Of a stretch of DNA of 64,000 nucleotides, positions 32,767 to 45,416 are shown in pieces. The DNA lies in contig BQMF02000788.1 in assembly GCA_027922465.2 (NCBI GenBank), positions 47,178 to 111,177 of the forward strand, written 5' to 3'. Position 1 is the first letter of the stretch; each line of letters begins with the position of its first letter. Position numbers and translations under genes: made by a program. Origin of the DNA: Turritopsis dohrnii (lineage: Eukaryota > Cnidaria > Hydrozoa > Anthoathecata > Oceaniidae). The notes beneath the pieces were generated by a model that was given only the letters and a program-made list of their open reading frames with translations, had not been told where the DNA came from and ran no database searches.

Positions 32767-34805
32767 TCTTATTATACTAATTCGCGATTGTGTGTCACAC
32801 TTTTATTTTAGAGAGTGATATATTTAGTTTTTCTTTCACGGTCAAAACCTTATTTTTTTCCCTTTTCGTCGTAAAGCCACGCAGAGGTGTGAGCGGTTTT
32901 TTTATTTTCCGCGATTAGTATATGCTCCTCTGTTTTGTTATTTTTGGTTTGCGCAGTGGAAATCAGCCGAAAAAGTCTTTAGAGGAGTGAGAGCAATTCA
33001 ATCTTCTTCGTTCGAAATTTGTCAACGATGATTTCGTGAGCAAGAAACTTCGCAAAGAAGACGTGTTTCTTTTTGTATACAAATATTTTAATTTAAATTT
33101 GATTGTTTTAGGCATCAGTTTCTGCGAAAAAACGTATTGTGAAGTGTGGAAGCAAATCGACGAAAGAACTGACGAAGAAACACAGGTTTGTATGCACGAA
33201 GGTATTGTTATTATTATAAAACGTTTTATTATCGCGTTTCTTGCTAAACTTTTACTCTTATTAATGAAAGAACATGGGTACCACGTGTAAGTGAGTTAGT
33301 TGTTTGTTTACAATGAAAAATCATATTCAGATATACAGAAGAAGTGCAGTGAAGATTTAAAAATTAGCTGCAGAAAGATCGAACGAACGAAAGGTATAGT
33401 TATAAAACTTTTATTTTTGATTAATAAAAGAACAAGTTAGGTATATGTATTTGTATTTAAATGTATCTAAATGTTTGTTTACGTTTTAGTTATCAAATAT
33501 CGCTATACAGAAGAAGAAAGTGTAGTGAAGAAATGCAGAACAAAATGATGTTTATTTACACAGTAAGGAATGGTTTTAATTTAGTTTTGAAAGATTAAAT
33601 ACTATAGCTTTGAATAGATATCTTATTATATGAGTTCTTTCGTTTAGTTTATATGCTACTTGAGAGTAATTTGTTTTGGTAACGCGCGCTATTATTATTC
33701 TTATAGTTACCAAAGAAGATTTTATTTTATTTATTTATTTACAGATCAATTAAAAACGGTCCCGCAGCTATGACTGTTTTCCTTTCTCATGGCTGTGGGA
33801 ACGGGTTATGCTGTCAAATTGTATCTATTGACGATGTTTGATGCTTTGTCTGCATGCCTTTCTGCCAGCCATTTATGCCTTTTGTTTTGCTTAAATATGG
33901 TTGCAGTAGTAGTAAGTATTGTAGCTGTTCTTTACTGAAATCTTTTTCTTTTAGGTCAGAAAAGAAAAATTGTAGCTATTTATAAAGGAAATTTATAAAT
34001 GTATAAATAAAACACATGGTATGTTGAAAAGGTTATTTAAGAGAAGAATGGATTATGTATTTCATTGTGATTGTACTACAAAAAAGAAGCATTGCTGGGG
34101 TATATATTTCTTCAGTTTATATTTGTTTACGGCATTCATTATTTTGTTTTATGTTAATTGCTACATACATACTTGCTAGGTATATAAGTTTAGCATTATG
34201 TTTTTATTTGTTGCTTTTAATATCTTCTGGGTATTCAATTATGGTTTTGGTCAAAGTAGGGCATTTTGTTGTTTCAATTATTTTTATTAACTTGGTGTTT
34301 GGTTGTGTATGACAGGTAAAAGTCTTTATTCTGTTCAGCTCCAGTGTTGAGTGAACCCGTATTAATTTTTTAGGTAATAATAAAAAAAGCATAAAGAAAT
34401 GAAACTCATGATTCTAATCATGACGTTGATGGATTTGGGAAGAACAGACTACATATCATTTCAAAAATTCATTAATGGTTGCAGTTGAGTAGTAACTTTG
34501 GAACAGAAGAAAAAGTTGGAAGGTATCAATTTGTTTTGAATTAACATTTTGTAATGTTTGGTTTCGTATGTCTGGGTAAACAGTTCTGTGTTATATATTG
34601 CCATTTTTTTTACATGAAAGTTACTTCTCTTCTGCGTATAAATATATTATTCTGAGCCATGTCTCTATGTGTTTCGGTTTTTAATCTTCTGAATGTAAGA
34701 AATGAATTAAAAAAATAATGCCTGTAGAAACTTTTGCATGATTTAAATTTTTTAACACAACGCATGCTGAACATGGGCAGCGAGTGACGCCCCCTGTGCG
34801 GCTAG
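32767..34805 (+). mobile_element. Non-autonomous Helitron, about 2.04 kb
   Basis: It starts TCTTATTATACTAATTCGCG at 32767. The 3' end at 34802-34805 is CTAG after the hairpin-like GGGCAGCGAGTGACGCCCC. It is the uninterrupted counterpart of the unit 22679-32452. The interior has intron-like features, for example ATTGTTTTAG before 33112 and GAAGAAACACAG^GTTTGT at 33185, but no convincing protein. Confidence 0.65.
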
Positions 34806-35734
34806 TAAGTTTATAAATGGAATTGTTTCTCTAATAAAAACAAGTTATTAAAACCTTTATTTGGTAGTAATTATTTATTTTGTTGTTTTTCCTCACGTCT
34901 TTGTCTACGTTGCCGTCACAGTTGTTTAAACTCCCTATTGCAAGCTGTACAACGGAAACAAAAACAAAGAAAACTTTGTTACCTTTTGTTATCTCTTGGT
35001 CCTATGTCACACTGATGCTAATTTATACCTTTCAAAAAGTGTAATTAAGGCTTAACAAGTAATATCAGAAAATATGTGAACTGAAACTATGGTTACGTAT
35101 TTTATAATCAAAATAAGATAATCATTTGTTAAAGAAATTCTGTAAGAGCCAAAAGAAAGAAAAAAAAATTAAAAAAAAAAAAAATTAAAGCGAAAAATCC
35201 ATTAGAAATCTGTGTTTCAAACTTTGATTCGAAACAAGAAATAGCCAAAGTTAACATAGAAAACAAGAAAAATACTACTACTATTTTTCAATTAACTATA
35301 AGTTTTTTATGAAAATGTGAATGAATGTTAACTTTGATGTTGTCCGTAGTGGCGTGGAAAAGTCCTTCCATATTGCTTTTGTTGGCTTCCTTCCGTTCCA
35401 TCGTTTTTTGCTCACGGTGGAGATTGATCATTGCAAATATTTTTACGTCTACTTAAAAATGCGCAAGAAAATATGTAAGCAATTTTATTATACAAACTTC
35501 CTAAATAACATAGTATAATATAATAATAAATTAGGATAGAGATACAAAAAACATTCCACTTACACATGCTTTGAAACGGGAAAAAAAGCAAAGTCAGCTA
35601 ATTAATTGTATTCCACCGTGTAATGTCAACACGAAAGCTGGCAATGAGATTATTGCAATAGTGAAATTTTCCACTTTCCTTTCCAGTGGCAGACATCTCT
35701 TACCAAGTTCTTTTATTACTGCTTTATAGGTACA
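34806..35734. other. Region with no supported gene
   Basis: AT-rich sequence. Short ORFs (for example 35321-35518) show no domain. Confidence 0.4.
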
Positions 35735-36355
35735 TTGATGTTTTCCTGTTTGCTGAAAATTGATATACATTGCAATACATTTCATGGTATGTGTCAACGT
35801 ATTGTTATGGAGCTTGTAAAACACTTATTGGAAAAAAATAATATGCCAAAAGCTGAGAAAACAGTTGATAATTTAAATCTGTCTAATGATGAACAAGAGG
35901 TGTTACTTTATGTTGCTGGTTTTCTGGTCTTCAGCCTTATTAAGAAGTATAAGAAATCGGTACAAGCCAATCCATTAAATATTAAGGCAAGTGCTGCTCT
36001 AACATTACTGAGTTCCTTTAAGATGGTAGATGAGAGTCAATTTAAGTCAAAGTACTTGAACTTCCGAGACTGGATTACTTTGAACAACCGTGGAGGATTG
36101 ACTTCAGTGAATGATGACATATTTGTATTTGTTTGTCGGATTGAAAATGAGACATGTTTTGAATCTGCAATTTATCTGAATATATAGAAGTGAAGCTATA
36201 CAAAAGCATTTGGAAAATTCAAAGCTTGTTTCAGAAGGTTGGGAAAGCTTATCCGGGCATTTGCCCAACAGAAAACTGGCAGATATTATAAAAGAACAAA
36301 TAATTGTAAAATGGGTTGATATACGGGGAAGGGCATTTGTTGATGTTGACATAGG
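35735..36355 (+). pseudogene. C-terminal part of a cnidarian transposase-like protein
   Basis: The frame open to 36187 contains LSNDEQEVLLYVAGFLVFSL, LIKKYKKS, and FRDWITLNNRGGLTSVNDDI followed by FVFVCRIE. This block is shared by many uncharacterised cnidarian transposon proteins. After a frame change, 36200-36355 gives EGWESLSGHLPNRKLADII and VKWVDIRGRAFV, the expected continuation. The N-terminal catalytic part is not found upstream. The superfamily is not certain. Confidence 0.5.
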
Positions 36356-36359
36356 GTCT

Positions 36360-37500
36360 TGTTAGCAAAGAGATCAGTAAGGAAAGTGAGATGAAACTGG
36401 AGTTATCAAGAAAAGGGACACAATCTATGCGAAAATGATTTTTTATTTGTAATCTTTATTTGTTAACTTTAGCATTTTTGTTTTCATTTTGTAATCTTGT
36501 ATGTGTGATAAATTGTCTACTTAAGAGTACGCCATATCTGAATTTTTTGATTCATGAAAATACAGTTTGCGGAGTAAATTTGATGACAAAATCAAATTTT
36601 TCTTTTCTTCATTGATGCCTCCAAAAGAGTTACAAAAGATTTCATCTAAAGAATGGTAGCCCAGTGTGTGCCTGAGGCAGTATGTTTCTTATGGCACTTT
36701 CTTTTTTCTTTGATTTGCAGAAATTCACGGCATTTCTATATTTCTTTGTAGTTTCAATCTTAAGGAATTTTTCCGACTTTGATTGTGAAGTAATAAAAAC
36801 CAAATAAATTTCGAAGAAATCATTGTGCAACAGTTTTCAGTCTAGTCAAGAAAAAGTATTGCCAGGTGAGTGATTAGGGTTATTTCGTAGTTCAAGTGTG
36901 CGACTCAGTCTTGTCATTATGAAACGCGAGATCGCGCTAGCGCTTGCTTTCAGGTTCTTTTTTGTTGTTGCTAGGGAGAACGACCACCGTTGCTAAGGTT
37001 ATTTTGAAATTTCCTTCGTTACACAAATTCCTTTGTTCGCCTAACGGAAGAATATGAAAACATAGGTGGTACAATAGGACTCGTTTTCGTGGTATTCAAT
37101 GCAATTAAAAAGCATCTTAGTTTCCAGCTCCCTTTAAGATATGATTAATCTTGACTTACGACCGGTGTCTACTCAATTGCAGACACGATGTTCCCCAGTG
37201 AAAATGTTTCAGAATGGTCAATATTTCTGTGCTTGTCAGCGAATTTCGCTGGAGTAGACTTGCAGTGAAGAAGTGAAACAAAATTAAAAAAAATTGATTC
37301 CCGCGATTTATGTAGACAGCGTTTTGCAAATGGTTGCTACATTTAGGTCAAATGGAGTAAATTTCACTTGTTAATTGATAAAAAATCTATTGTGCTAACC
37401 CGGCAATGCTGACCCCATTAAAGACCTAGGTCGTCAAATTTTTGCCGGACTTCAACCAGATTAGCTTCATCGTTACCACCAACGAGTGCATTAAAATACA
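36360..37500. other. Region with no supported gene
   Basis: AT-rich. No domain, RNA gene or clear repeat was recognised. Confidence 0.4.
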
Positions 37501-37519
37501 AAATTTTTCACGTCCATTA

Positions 37520-37793
37520 TGTTTGCACGGTCCTTAAGCGGTCACATCTTCCATATCAACAAACTCCCCTTCCTTTGAGCTATGGTTGGGAACTAAACGG
37601 GACATCAATCCACCCTATCATGACTGATAATCTTCCTGCACCTATGGCTTTGATCGAACTTAGGATGTGCAGGTGCCAAACAGATTGTGAAACAAAACGC
37701 TGTGAATGTTTAAAGAATCATTTAGTATGCACTGATATGTGTAGATGTAGTAATTGTAAAAATGATGATGCAAATGATGGGGGTGATGAGTAA
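37520..37793 (+). CDS. Cys-rich CXC (tesmin/TSO1-like) exon of a transposon-type gene
   Basis: The frame reads LKRSHLPYQQTPLPLSYGWE, then LPAPMALIELRMCRCQTDCE, TKRCECLKNHLVCTDMCRCS and NCKND, ending at a stop at 37793. The C-x-C-x3-C-x4-C-x-C spacing is that of short CXC domains at the C-terminus of transposon-associated proteins common in cnidarians. It is probably a last exon or a fragment, since no upstream part was found. Confidence 0.5.
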
Positions 37794-37968
37794 ACTAGAT
37801 TGACGTTGGCTTGTTCGCTACTTTTAATTGTTATTCTTGCGTTTCTGTTAGCATTTTATATTCTAAAAGCTTTTATGGTATATTTATCATGTATTTACTT
37901 CAAAGTCATGAACATGACTGCTTCAAATAAACTTAATTGACGATTTTTAAAAAAAATTTGAAAAATCC

Positions 37969-38029
37969 GGGGGTAAAATGCTAAAGAATCTTCTTATTTA
38001 AGGTATTCCTTATTTAAGGTTTTACCCCC
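37969..38029. repeat. Short inverted repeat GGGGGTAAAA / TTTTACCCCC
   Basis: Ten-base perfect arms with a 41-base spacer, embedded in A/T-rich flanks that are also roughly inverted (AATTTGAAAAAT). It is possibly the core of a small MITE. Confidence 0.5.
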
Positions 38030-38329
38030 AAAATTTTTGAAAAATTAAAAAAAAAAATTTTTTTTTGTCTAAACCGCTAGACAAATTATTTGAAAACAAA
38101 ATTCTTTTGACCAAATTGAAAAATCTTTTCTAAAACTCGAAATATTTTGATTTAAGTGGGCATAGGTGAGCCTAATTTTTTTTTAATGGAAGTTTCATGT
38201 CATTCGCCCCCACACACCAGATATATGATCTTCTGCTGCGCATATTTCGTTCTACTATCCACATTGCTTTTTATATCACATTTGCTGATAGATAATCAAA
38301 GTAATACTTTAAGACCACCAACAACTAAA

Positions 38330-39390
38330 CCTTCTGAAAAATCTACTCTTCAAAAGAAGAAGTTGAAGTCCAAAAGTCACTCAAATCTGAATACATCTCT
38401 GCCTATATCTACGTATTTGAAACAAATTACTTAAATAGGTAGAGTCAAATCATAAACAAGAAAGAGTTTGAAGAAAAGATTTCATGGAAATCAACTTACT
38501 ATAGCTAAATTGCTCCTTCAAGCTGCACAAAGCATTGCTACTCCGAAGAAATCTTCACCTGGCAACTCAGCAAGATTTAATCAAATTGAAACTGACACAC
38601 TGAAAGCAGATGATCCTAGAATAACTGGTTATCGTATAATTGATGTGGATTTATTGACCGATTTTGTTTCTACTTTATGCTGTCCTGAGTGTTATTCAAA
38701 AGGACTTATTTTATACTAAAAGTAAATTTAAAGCGGAAGTCTAGTTGTGTCAATGTGGATATAAAGCTGAGTTTTGCATTCACAAAATCATCTGACAGAT
38801 CTTTTGATGTTAATCGTCGAATCATCTATACAATGAGGTGTCTTGGACAAGGCTATACAGGACTCAAAAAATTTTCATTGTTCATGAATATGCCATATCC
38901 AATGACCTTATAAAACTTTGACCGTGCTATTAAAAAGATAGCAAGGGTTGTTGAAAAAGTTGCTGAAAATTCAATGTCCGAAGCCGCCTATGAAGTTAGG
39001 AATGCATCTTCGTCAACCACTGACACGTCTTAAGTTGTGACGGTACGTGGCAGAGGCACAACATTAAAACGAAGCATTCAATGCCCTGATTTGGGAGCAT
39101 GTTCCGAAATCCGTGTATGTATCGCTCACTCAACTGAAATTAGGAACTTATGATGCAGTTGCATATTACAACATTGGCAGAAAAAGTTCTGTTCTTATAT
39201 TTGAACATTTGAGTATGATACAAGGTTGCTATATGACCAAGAACTGTAGCAAATCAAATAGAAAGCAACTTTTCAACAGTACTCAGAAGTCTTCTGAAAA
39301 AGAAAGGTGCTTCGAGGACTTTCCAAGTACAACCAGGACAACCAAGAAGCAACTGAGGGGAAAATATATGAGCCTGCCGAATTTGTAGCC
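38330..39390 (+). pseudogene. Mutator-like transposase pseudogene with internal deletion
   Basis: 38600-38715 encodes GYRIIDVDLLTDFVSTLCCP and ECYSKGL. In the next frame follow SFDVNRRIIYTMRCLGQGYT and MNMPYPMT, the N-terminal part of the animal Mutator-like transposase domain. 38918-39010 gives NFDRAIKKIARVVEKVAENS. The sequence then jumps to QLKLGTYDAVAYYNIGRKSS, MIQGCYMTKNCSKSN and EGKIYEPAEF, the C-terminal end of the same family. The catalytic centre is therefore deleted, and stops and frame changes are present. Confidence 0.7.
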
Positions 39391-39399
39391 TGATTTGTG

Positions 39400-40455
39400 A
39401 AGAATTAATTCTGTACAGAGTTTAGTTATATTTATATTTTTGTAGTTTGAACTTTTAAGGCCTTTTTTCTCAAAACTAGATTTTCACACTTGCAGGAAGT
39501 TTTAATCATATATGGAGCTATGTTCATAACCAAAAAAAGCACAACTTTGGTACTTTGTTTTTGTTTTACCGTTCTTTGAATATTCAGAATTTAGCGAAAT
39601 TTCAACACTTGAACTACTTTAACGCCATTATTAGAAAAATGTGATTTGAAATTATATTTTGGTTATGAACACAGGTTAACCGATATAATGCTTAGTTTAA
39701 AGTATCATTTAAAAATATGAAGAGGTTCTTGAGATTTTCGAGCCAGCAGGCTAGTAATTTTTTCTTAGAATTTTACCCCTTTTATGATGTGGTATGGTAA
39801 CAGATTAGTTTTTTACATGTTTTTGCTGAATATTGTAGACCTGATTGATATGTATCCAAAATATATCATTAAAAGTACTACACATGAGTTATTCTTATTA
39901 GGGGGTAATACCACCTTAATTTTTGTTCAATTCATCAAAATGAGATATCAGATTTATTTTGCTTTGCAATGGCTAGCATTTAGTGTCAAGGATGGGAGAA
40001 ACTAAAAAAACCCAATAGGCATTGTGAAACGAAGAGAAAATGAAGTTTATATCATTTTTTTCTCAAATTTCACTCAAATTTCACTCAAATTTCACTCAAT
40101 TTTCACTTTACAACTTTTTACTGGAAACTTTTAAAGGTATAGTTGTAATACTTTTTTATCATCATTTTTAAAGGGCTTTCGAATGGTGCAAAAATGTTTC
40201 ATTTTTGATGACTTTCATTTTTGGTTTCCATAGTAGGTGATGACGTCACGCCAGGTGACAACAGGTGGTCGCCCAAATACACACCTCTCAAATTTTTATC
40301 TTCTACATGTAAGGAACAATACCGTAAACCTCCGAATATAAGCCCACCCGTCTATAAGCCCACCCGTCTATAAGCCCATAATATTGGAAGGGAAAAATTC
40401 ATGGTTGTTTTTCTTTTACTAAAAAACCTTTTTTTTTTGCAAAAACATACAAGTA
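39400..40455. other. Non-coding region with a short tandem repeat
   Basis: About three and a half copies of TTTCACTCAAAT lie at 40065-40105. At 40330-40376 the motif TATAAGCCCACCCGTC is repeated, reminiscent of a DNA-transposon end, but no partner end was found. Confidence 0.4.
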
Positions 40456-40459
40456 CAAG

Positions 40460-40833
40460 CTATTTCTTCAGTTCTTTACGAACTAGTCCTCTATTGATAT
40501 TTGGTCCATATAAGAAATAAACACAAGGGAGCTCAATTCCTCCCCCTAGAACCCATGTCCCTTCAGATGCACGTCGTTTTGCGCCGGTTATTTTGGCTTT
40601 AATGTCATATTTTTTTTCCACTCCTTCATTAATGGGAACAACTTCTTCGCTAGAGCTTCAGGCACATGCCCAATAACTTTTAGATCTTTATTAATTACAT
40701 CAATGGCATGTTTGCTTAATGCATTATCTGGTTCGAGTTTGCATGTAACTTCCTCGTTTACTTTGTAGTCATAATGATATGCATGGTGGCCTTTAATTCG
40801 TGAAGTTACTTTTGCAACGCAAATTAAAGCCAT
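40460..40833 (-). CDS. HIRAN-like domain protein, one frame change
   Basis: The first 81 codons (ATG at 40833) read MALICVAKVTSRIKG, HHAYHYDYKVNEEVTCKLE and VINKDLKVIGHVPEALAKKL, matching the HIRAN-like small proteins found beside DNA transposons (family pattern G-H-Y, EVL-C--E, IVGHVP). The frame ends early, but the +1-corrected frame continues with AKITGAKRRASEGTW and GIELPCVYFLYGP to a stop at 40460. The break lies in a run of eight A near 40618 and fits loss of one A. The total would be about 125 residues. A second gene of this type lies at 44630-45219. Confidence 0.55.
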
Positions 40834-41361
40834 GTTTTATTGATCGTTAGATTTACACAGAAAAAAATTTGTATCAAAAATAAAAATTTCGAATGTTTTT
40901 TACGATGGCCCTGAAGGCTCACTGCAACACGCAAATAAACTTGTCACGCGCACAAATTTTTTAAAAAGCAACCTATTTTTTTACACGCAACTTTTAATTT
41001 TTTTTACACGCACACTAGAGATAAGAAAGTGCCGATGTTAGCGCAGTAATGTATCCCTCATAATTATCAACGAGAATCCCTGTTAATTATTTTCACTAAG
41101 CCAAATTGTATCTCTAGATTTTCTACTAAACATAAATTATTATTAACATGGAAAATCATATGATTTCGGGGATTTCCCTACATAAAGTTTAGTTAATAAA
41201 TATTAGGGGTTTTCCCTATTATAATTACCACAAACTACTCAGAAATGTAAACAATTGAATATCATAAAAAATGTCCAAGGGAAATCCCCAATTGTAGTAA
41301 AAAGCAGTTTGTAGCAGTTTCACTTTATAACATAAATGAACTAACAATACTCATAACACAC
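40834..41361. other. Region with no supported gene
   Basis: AT-rich, likely the promoter side of the HIRAN-like gene. A GGGGATTTCCCT-type motif recurs near 41170, 41207 and 41283. Confidence 0.35.
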
Positions 41362-41640
41362 AGGTCAGCATAGTCTAGTGGTTAAGGACATTAACTTGCA
41401 CCAGCAAGGTCGTGTGTTCGAACCCCACGCAGTTCGTCTGAGAGGAAGTTTATATACTTCGGTGGTTGTAGATCTCTGTTCTGCTTGTGAAACTTGCATG
41501 AGTGCGCACTTCCCCGCAGTTGAGTTGAACATATCACGGAATGGTTAGCAATGTGTCTGGGTGATTTATCACTGTCACGTTTCTCTGGTCCATAGAGACA
41601 TTCAGGTTACTGTCATTTTGATCGAAATTCAACAAAACAT
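41362..41640 (+). mobile_element. tRNA-derived SINE
   Basis: The head GTCAGCATAGTCTAGTGGTT contains an A box and is followed 30 bases later by the B box GTTCGAACCCC. The anticodon arm does not fold properly (CTTGC/GCAAG with too small a loop), so this is not a working tRNA. A body of about 200 bp follows. Its 3' limit is uncertain and no target duplication was found. Confidence 0.55.
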
Positions 41641-41971
41641 CAGAGCTTAGAAGTGTCAACATGTATCCACAATGCCGACTATAATTGCACACTACACGCG
41701 CTGATCATCGAAATATATACCATATGCTAAAAGCTGTTGTTATCGCTAAAATCAAAGCAATTTTTTCTTCTTCGTGAGATGGGAGTGAATTTGTTTGACT
41801 CACTCTTTTGTGAACTTCCTTTTGTGAACTTTTATTTTTTGTTTATTTTTTGTTTGAACTTCCTTTTGTGAACTTTTATTTTTTTACCTGTTACCTTTTT
41901 TGTTATCTTATGCATGCCTGTAATGACCCCTTGCATATGTAGCAATACCATCGACGATAATTCTTTTGTCA

Positions 41972-43000
41972 TCATCCGCATTGAGAGCGAGTTTGTTTGG
42001 TGTGGACATCATGCTTAATCGATTGGAAGGTCACCTGTTCCCTGTAAATGTTCTTACCATCGAATAAACATCTCTTATAATCATCAAACCCCATCATCTT
42101 CTTTACTACACACTTCTTGACTCCCTTGCACTTCTTGTCTTCTTTTCCGTCTAGCTGTTTATATGCATATAAGAGCGACAAACTCCGTCATTATCTTACC
42201 ACCCAACTCATCTTTCATTAGACCAATGACTTTCTTATTCAAACCTATGGGTAAAGGTCTATTATCTTTCTCATCGTACGCTGAAGTGTCGAATCTCAAA
42301 GCTACATCATCGGCGATATCTTTGTAAAAGTCGTCGGTTTTGATGTAGTAGACAAAGCTGTCTGTATCCATATAGCAGAGCTTAAGATTGTCACCATATT
42401 TTGGTCTCATGTAATCATAGTCAAAATCATACATAATCATCTTTGACAAATCAAGAACTGTAGGTACCAGATAGATTGGGTTGTTCAATACGAGTTTGAT
42501 CTTTTGCATTTCAGCAGCCATCAAATGTTCGCTGAAACAGGTACTACCGTTGAAGTTAGGTTTCATCACCAACTTCTCATATTGTTCTTTCTTGGTAGCC
42601 AAGCGTATGTCTTTATGCTTACATTGATTCTCCATAGTTTTACCAAAGACTGAATTGTTCATGAGCTTGAAAAAGTCCTTTTCAAAGTCATTCTTTGATT
42701 TGGTACGCAAATTGGTGTTGAAATTGATGTACGGCTTCAACCATTCGCTTTGCTTAAATTCAGTACTCTATGAACCTTCTCAAGAACAAGACCATGCTTC
42801 AGCGCTTGATCAAGTGCACGGATATGAATAATATAGTTCTTCTTGTCTGAAAGACATGGAGTTAGCTTTTCTACACCATTGATCTTCTTTCGATCAGGCA
42901 TAAATGGAAGATCGTTATGTGAATCATGAAGCTCCTGAGGATAGTTCACATCAACTTCAAGAAGATAACCATATTTATTGTCTTTCTCAGCCAACTTCGA
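41972..43000 (-). pseudogene. Polinton/Maverick protein-primed DNA polymerase B, C-terminal part
   Basis: Three minus-strand blocks follow the order of Polinton-type family B polymerases. 42994-42737 has YGYLLEVDVNYPQELHD and NYIIHIRALDQAL. 42740-42159 has FFKLMNNSVFGKTMEN and the catalytic motif CYMDTDSF (metal-binding Asp pair), then GLMKDELGGKIMTEF. 42181-41972 has KCKGVKKCVVKKM. The first break fits one missing base. The second fits a small deletion after TEFVAL. No capsid, protease or integrase partner is seen, so it is an isolated fragment. Confidence 0.75.
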
Positions 43001-44317
43001 AATGAATTTAGCGGTAAATTTATTATTGTAATGTACAATTTAGTTATATTGCAATTCAAAGACCTTATTACTTCAAATGTCCAGGTACCAAACTGTGCTC
43101 CCTTGCCTCGTTTTGATGTGGTAATTTCATGAAAATTATCAAAAATTGCCCCATAGCAATTTTCAGTTATGAAAACTTAATATCAAGTATTATTAATGTC
43201 ACAATATAAAAAATCAAAACAAGGTCGGGTTTGATAGTCTGATAACTTGTATTTAAAGATTTGATTTTGTGAATGTGGGATGGAGATAGAAAAGAGAAGG
43301 AAAACAAAATGCTTTATGAATCAATCATTTCCAGTTCTTTTATGCATAAGTGCAGATTCAAAAAAATTCCGACATTCATAGTCTCAAAAAGAGCATGAAT
43401 AAAAATGATCTATTATAAAAAATAGCTTTTTCGAATGCATAAAGAAACACTAGGAAGTAAAACCAACAAGAAATACGTAACAGGCATCTTCTAAACTTTG
43501 CTGAAATATTAAAGTTACTTAACCCAGACATAATCAGCATCATCCAGTTTTATGTTGCAAATTTAAATGTCAATCAACAAAACTCAATTTGTATACATAA
43601 AACATTCTTGAATTGGTCACATAGTCCTTTTAAATGAACGGTAACTGATTTGAATCAATGTTTCCTGACCACATATGCTGGAAATGCCTATTGGAAATGT
43701 GACATGACATTTGCAGTTCCATTGTTTCAAGTGTACCAGATATTCTATAGTGATTTGTCTCAATTCATAAATTGATATCAATTACTCTTGATAATGCTTT
43801 ATACACCTGAAATAGTAAAACCAACAGACAAATTATTAAGAGCATAAATTTCCCATTCACGATACTAAGCAAAATTATTATATAATTAACATAATTATGT
43901 GTTTTATTTCGTTCGCTTGTGTATACATAATTTACAACACAACATACGCACACTGTATATGCATCTACCGTTTTCAAACCAGCTTATTTTTACGGTCAAA
44001 ACCTTGTTAAATTTGTTTGGGAGGGTGAGGTTTTGGCCAAGTGATCTTTCTGTTGCTCTTTTGTTGTTTTCTTTTAATTATCTTATCCAATTAAAGAATT
44101 TGTAAGGTGTAGCTATTTTAACTTCAGTTATTTCTCTAGAATTTATGAAATTCCACCCAGACACATGTATTTAATACTGCAATGGAGTTGACTAAATGAA
44201 TTTCAAATCAGAGAATATTTTGCAATATATATATGGATAAGATATTATATTGTTTACATTTTTTGTTGTTAAGCAGTCCAAATTGATCATAAAATGTGAC
44301 TACGATTATACTCTTTT
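43001..44317. other. Region with no supported gene
   Basis: AT-rich sequence between the polymerase fragment and the pogo element. Short ORFs show no domain. Confidence 0.4.
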
Positions 44318-44629
44318 TACTTTAATCGTAGAAATTTTAGCGAGACTAATTTTAGCGTTTTAGCGAGTTTTCCCTATTTTCGCTAAAATAAATCTCGCTA
44401 AAACTCGCTGAATCGACAGATCGCTAAAATTTATCCGTCCGAAATTTTTCGAAAAGCTGATTCACTAAAATAAATCCAGTATGTTTTTCTTTCATTTTTT
44501 ATCATTTTTATAATTTTTTCAAAAACTAGCAACCGGGGATGGGGGGCGTAAATTTTCAAGTTTTTCCGTTCTCAGTCAAGAAATATGTTACATTGATTTT
44601 TGTATTAAAAAATATTATATTGGTTTATT

Positions 44630-45219
44630 CTATAACATGATAACAACATCTTCCTTCCGTTTCTTATTTTCGGGTGGATTTGACCCTTGCGCCAGAAAAA
44701 ATTTCCGTATGTCCATTGACCTACTAGTTTCTTTTGGCTTGCTAATTTTAATCTTCTCCGTCTTCTTCGCTGATTCTGGATATTCCGCCATAATCAAATC
44801 GTCGCCAAGTATTGAACCAAGAATCAGCGGAGGGTTCGGTTCAGTATACAAAGTACTGATCAGATCTAAATAACGATCCAGGATCAGATTACACTTTTTG
44901 TATTCGCCATTGTGATTTTAACACAGCAGGTAATTTCCAGACCACCTTGAACAAGTGGAGACCTACGGAAGTTTACCGAAGTTAAAATTGCCGTCATTCT
45001 TGCACCTCTGTCTAATAAGAATTTTGTAACTCTCGATATTTCACTTAGTAGATGCCCTCTAATAACGCCATCCCTGTTGGTTGTTTTAATGGCAAAAACA
45101 TCGAATGCATTCTCTTCTTCGTGATGACAAAACAATTCTTCCTGAGATGTTTGATTCCAGTATCGTTTGTAGAAGTGAAAACCACGAATTGCAGAATCAA
45201 ATTCTTTCACGAGTGGCAT
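44630..45219 (-). CDS. HIRAN-like accessory protein of the pogo element, one frame change
   Basis: It starts MPLVKEFDSAIRGFHFYKRY at 45219 and has LFCHHEEENAFDVFAIKT, VIRGHLLSEISRVTKFLL and VQGGLEITCCVKITM, the HIRAN-like pattern. The frame ends at 44884, but the adjacent frame continues without a gap as CNLILDRYLDLISTLYTEP, MAEYPESAKKTEKIK and SMDIRKFFL to 44630. The break fits one lost base near 44910. HIRAN domains bind DNA ends. A role for this protein in transposition is inference. It is divergent from the transposase. Confidence 0.6.
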
Positions 45220-45416
45220 TCTGAACTTCTTTTTCTCACAAAAGAATCTGTACTGCTACTGGACTAACAAAAGGAAAAATCAGGTTTGAAATACACGCCA
45301 ATTCATTCGAATGTCAATTCATTCGAATGTTGCATTCGTTCAAACAGTTTCAAACGCTTTGAGAGCTTTCTTGTATGTTTGGCGTTAATGTTGCGAAATC
45401 ATCCTATCGAGCAAAC

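Noticed and set aside
41362..41436. tRNA gene
   Set aside because: A and B boxes are present but the anticodon arm has no proper seven-base loop.
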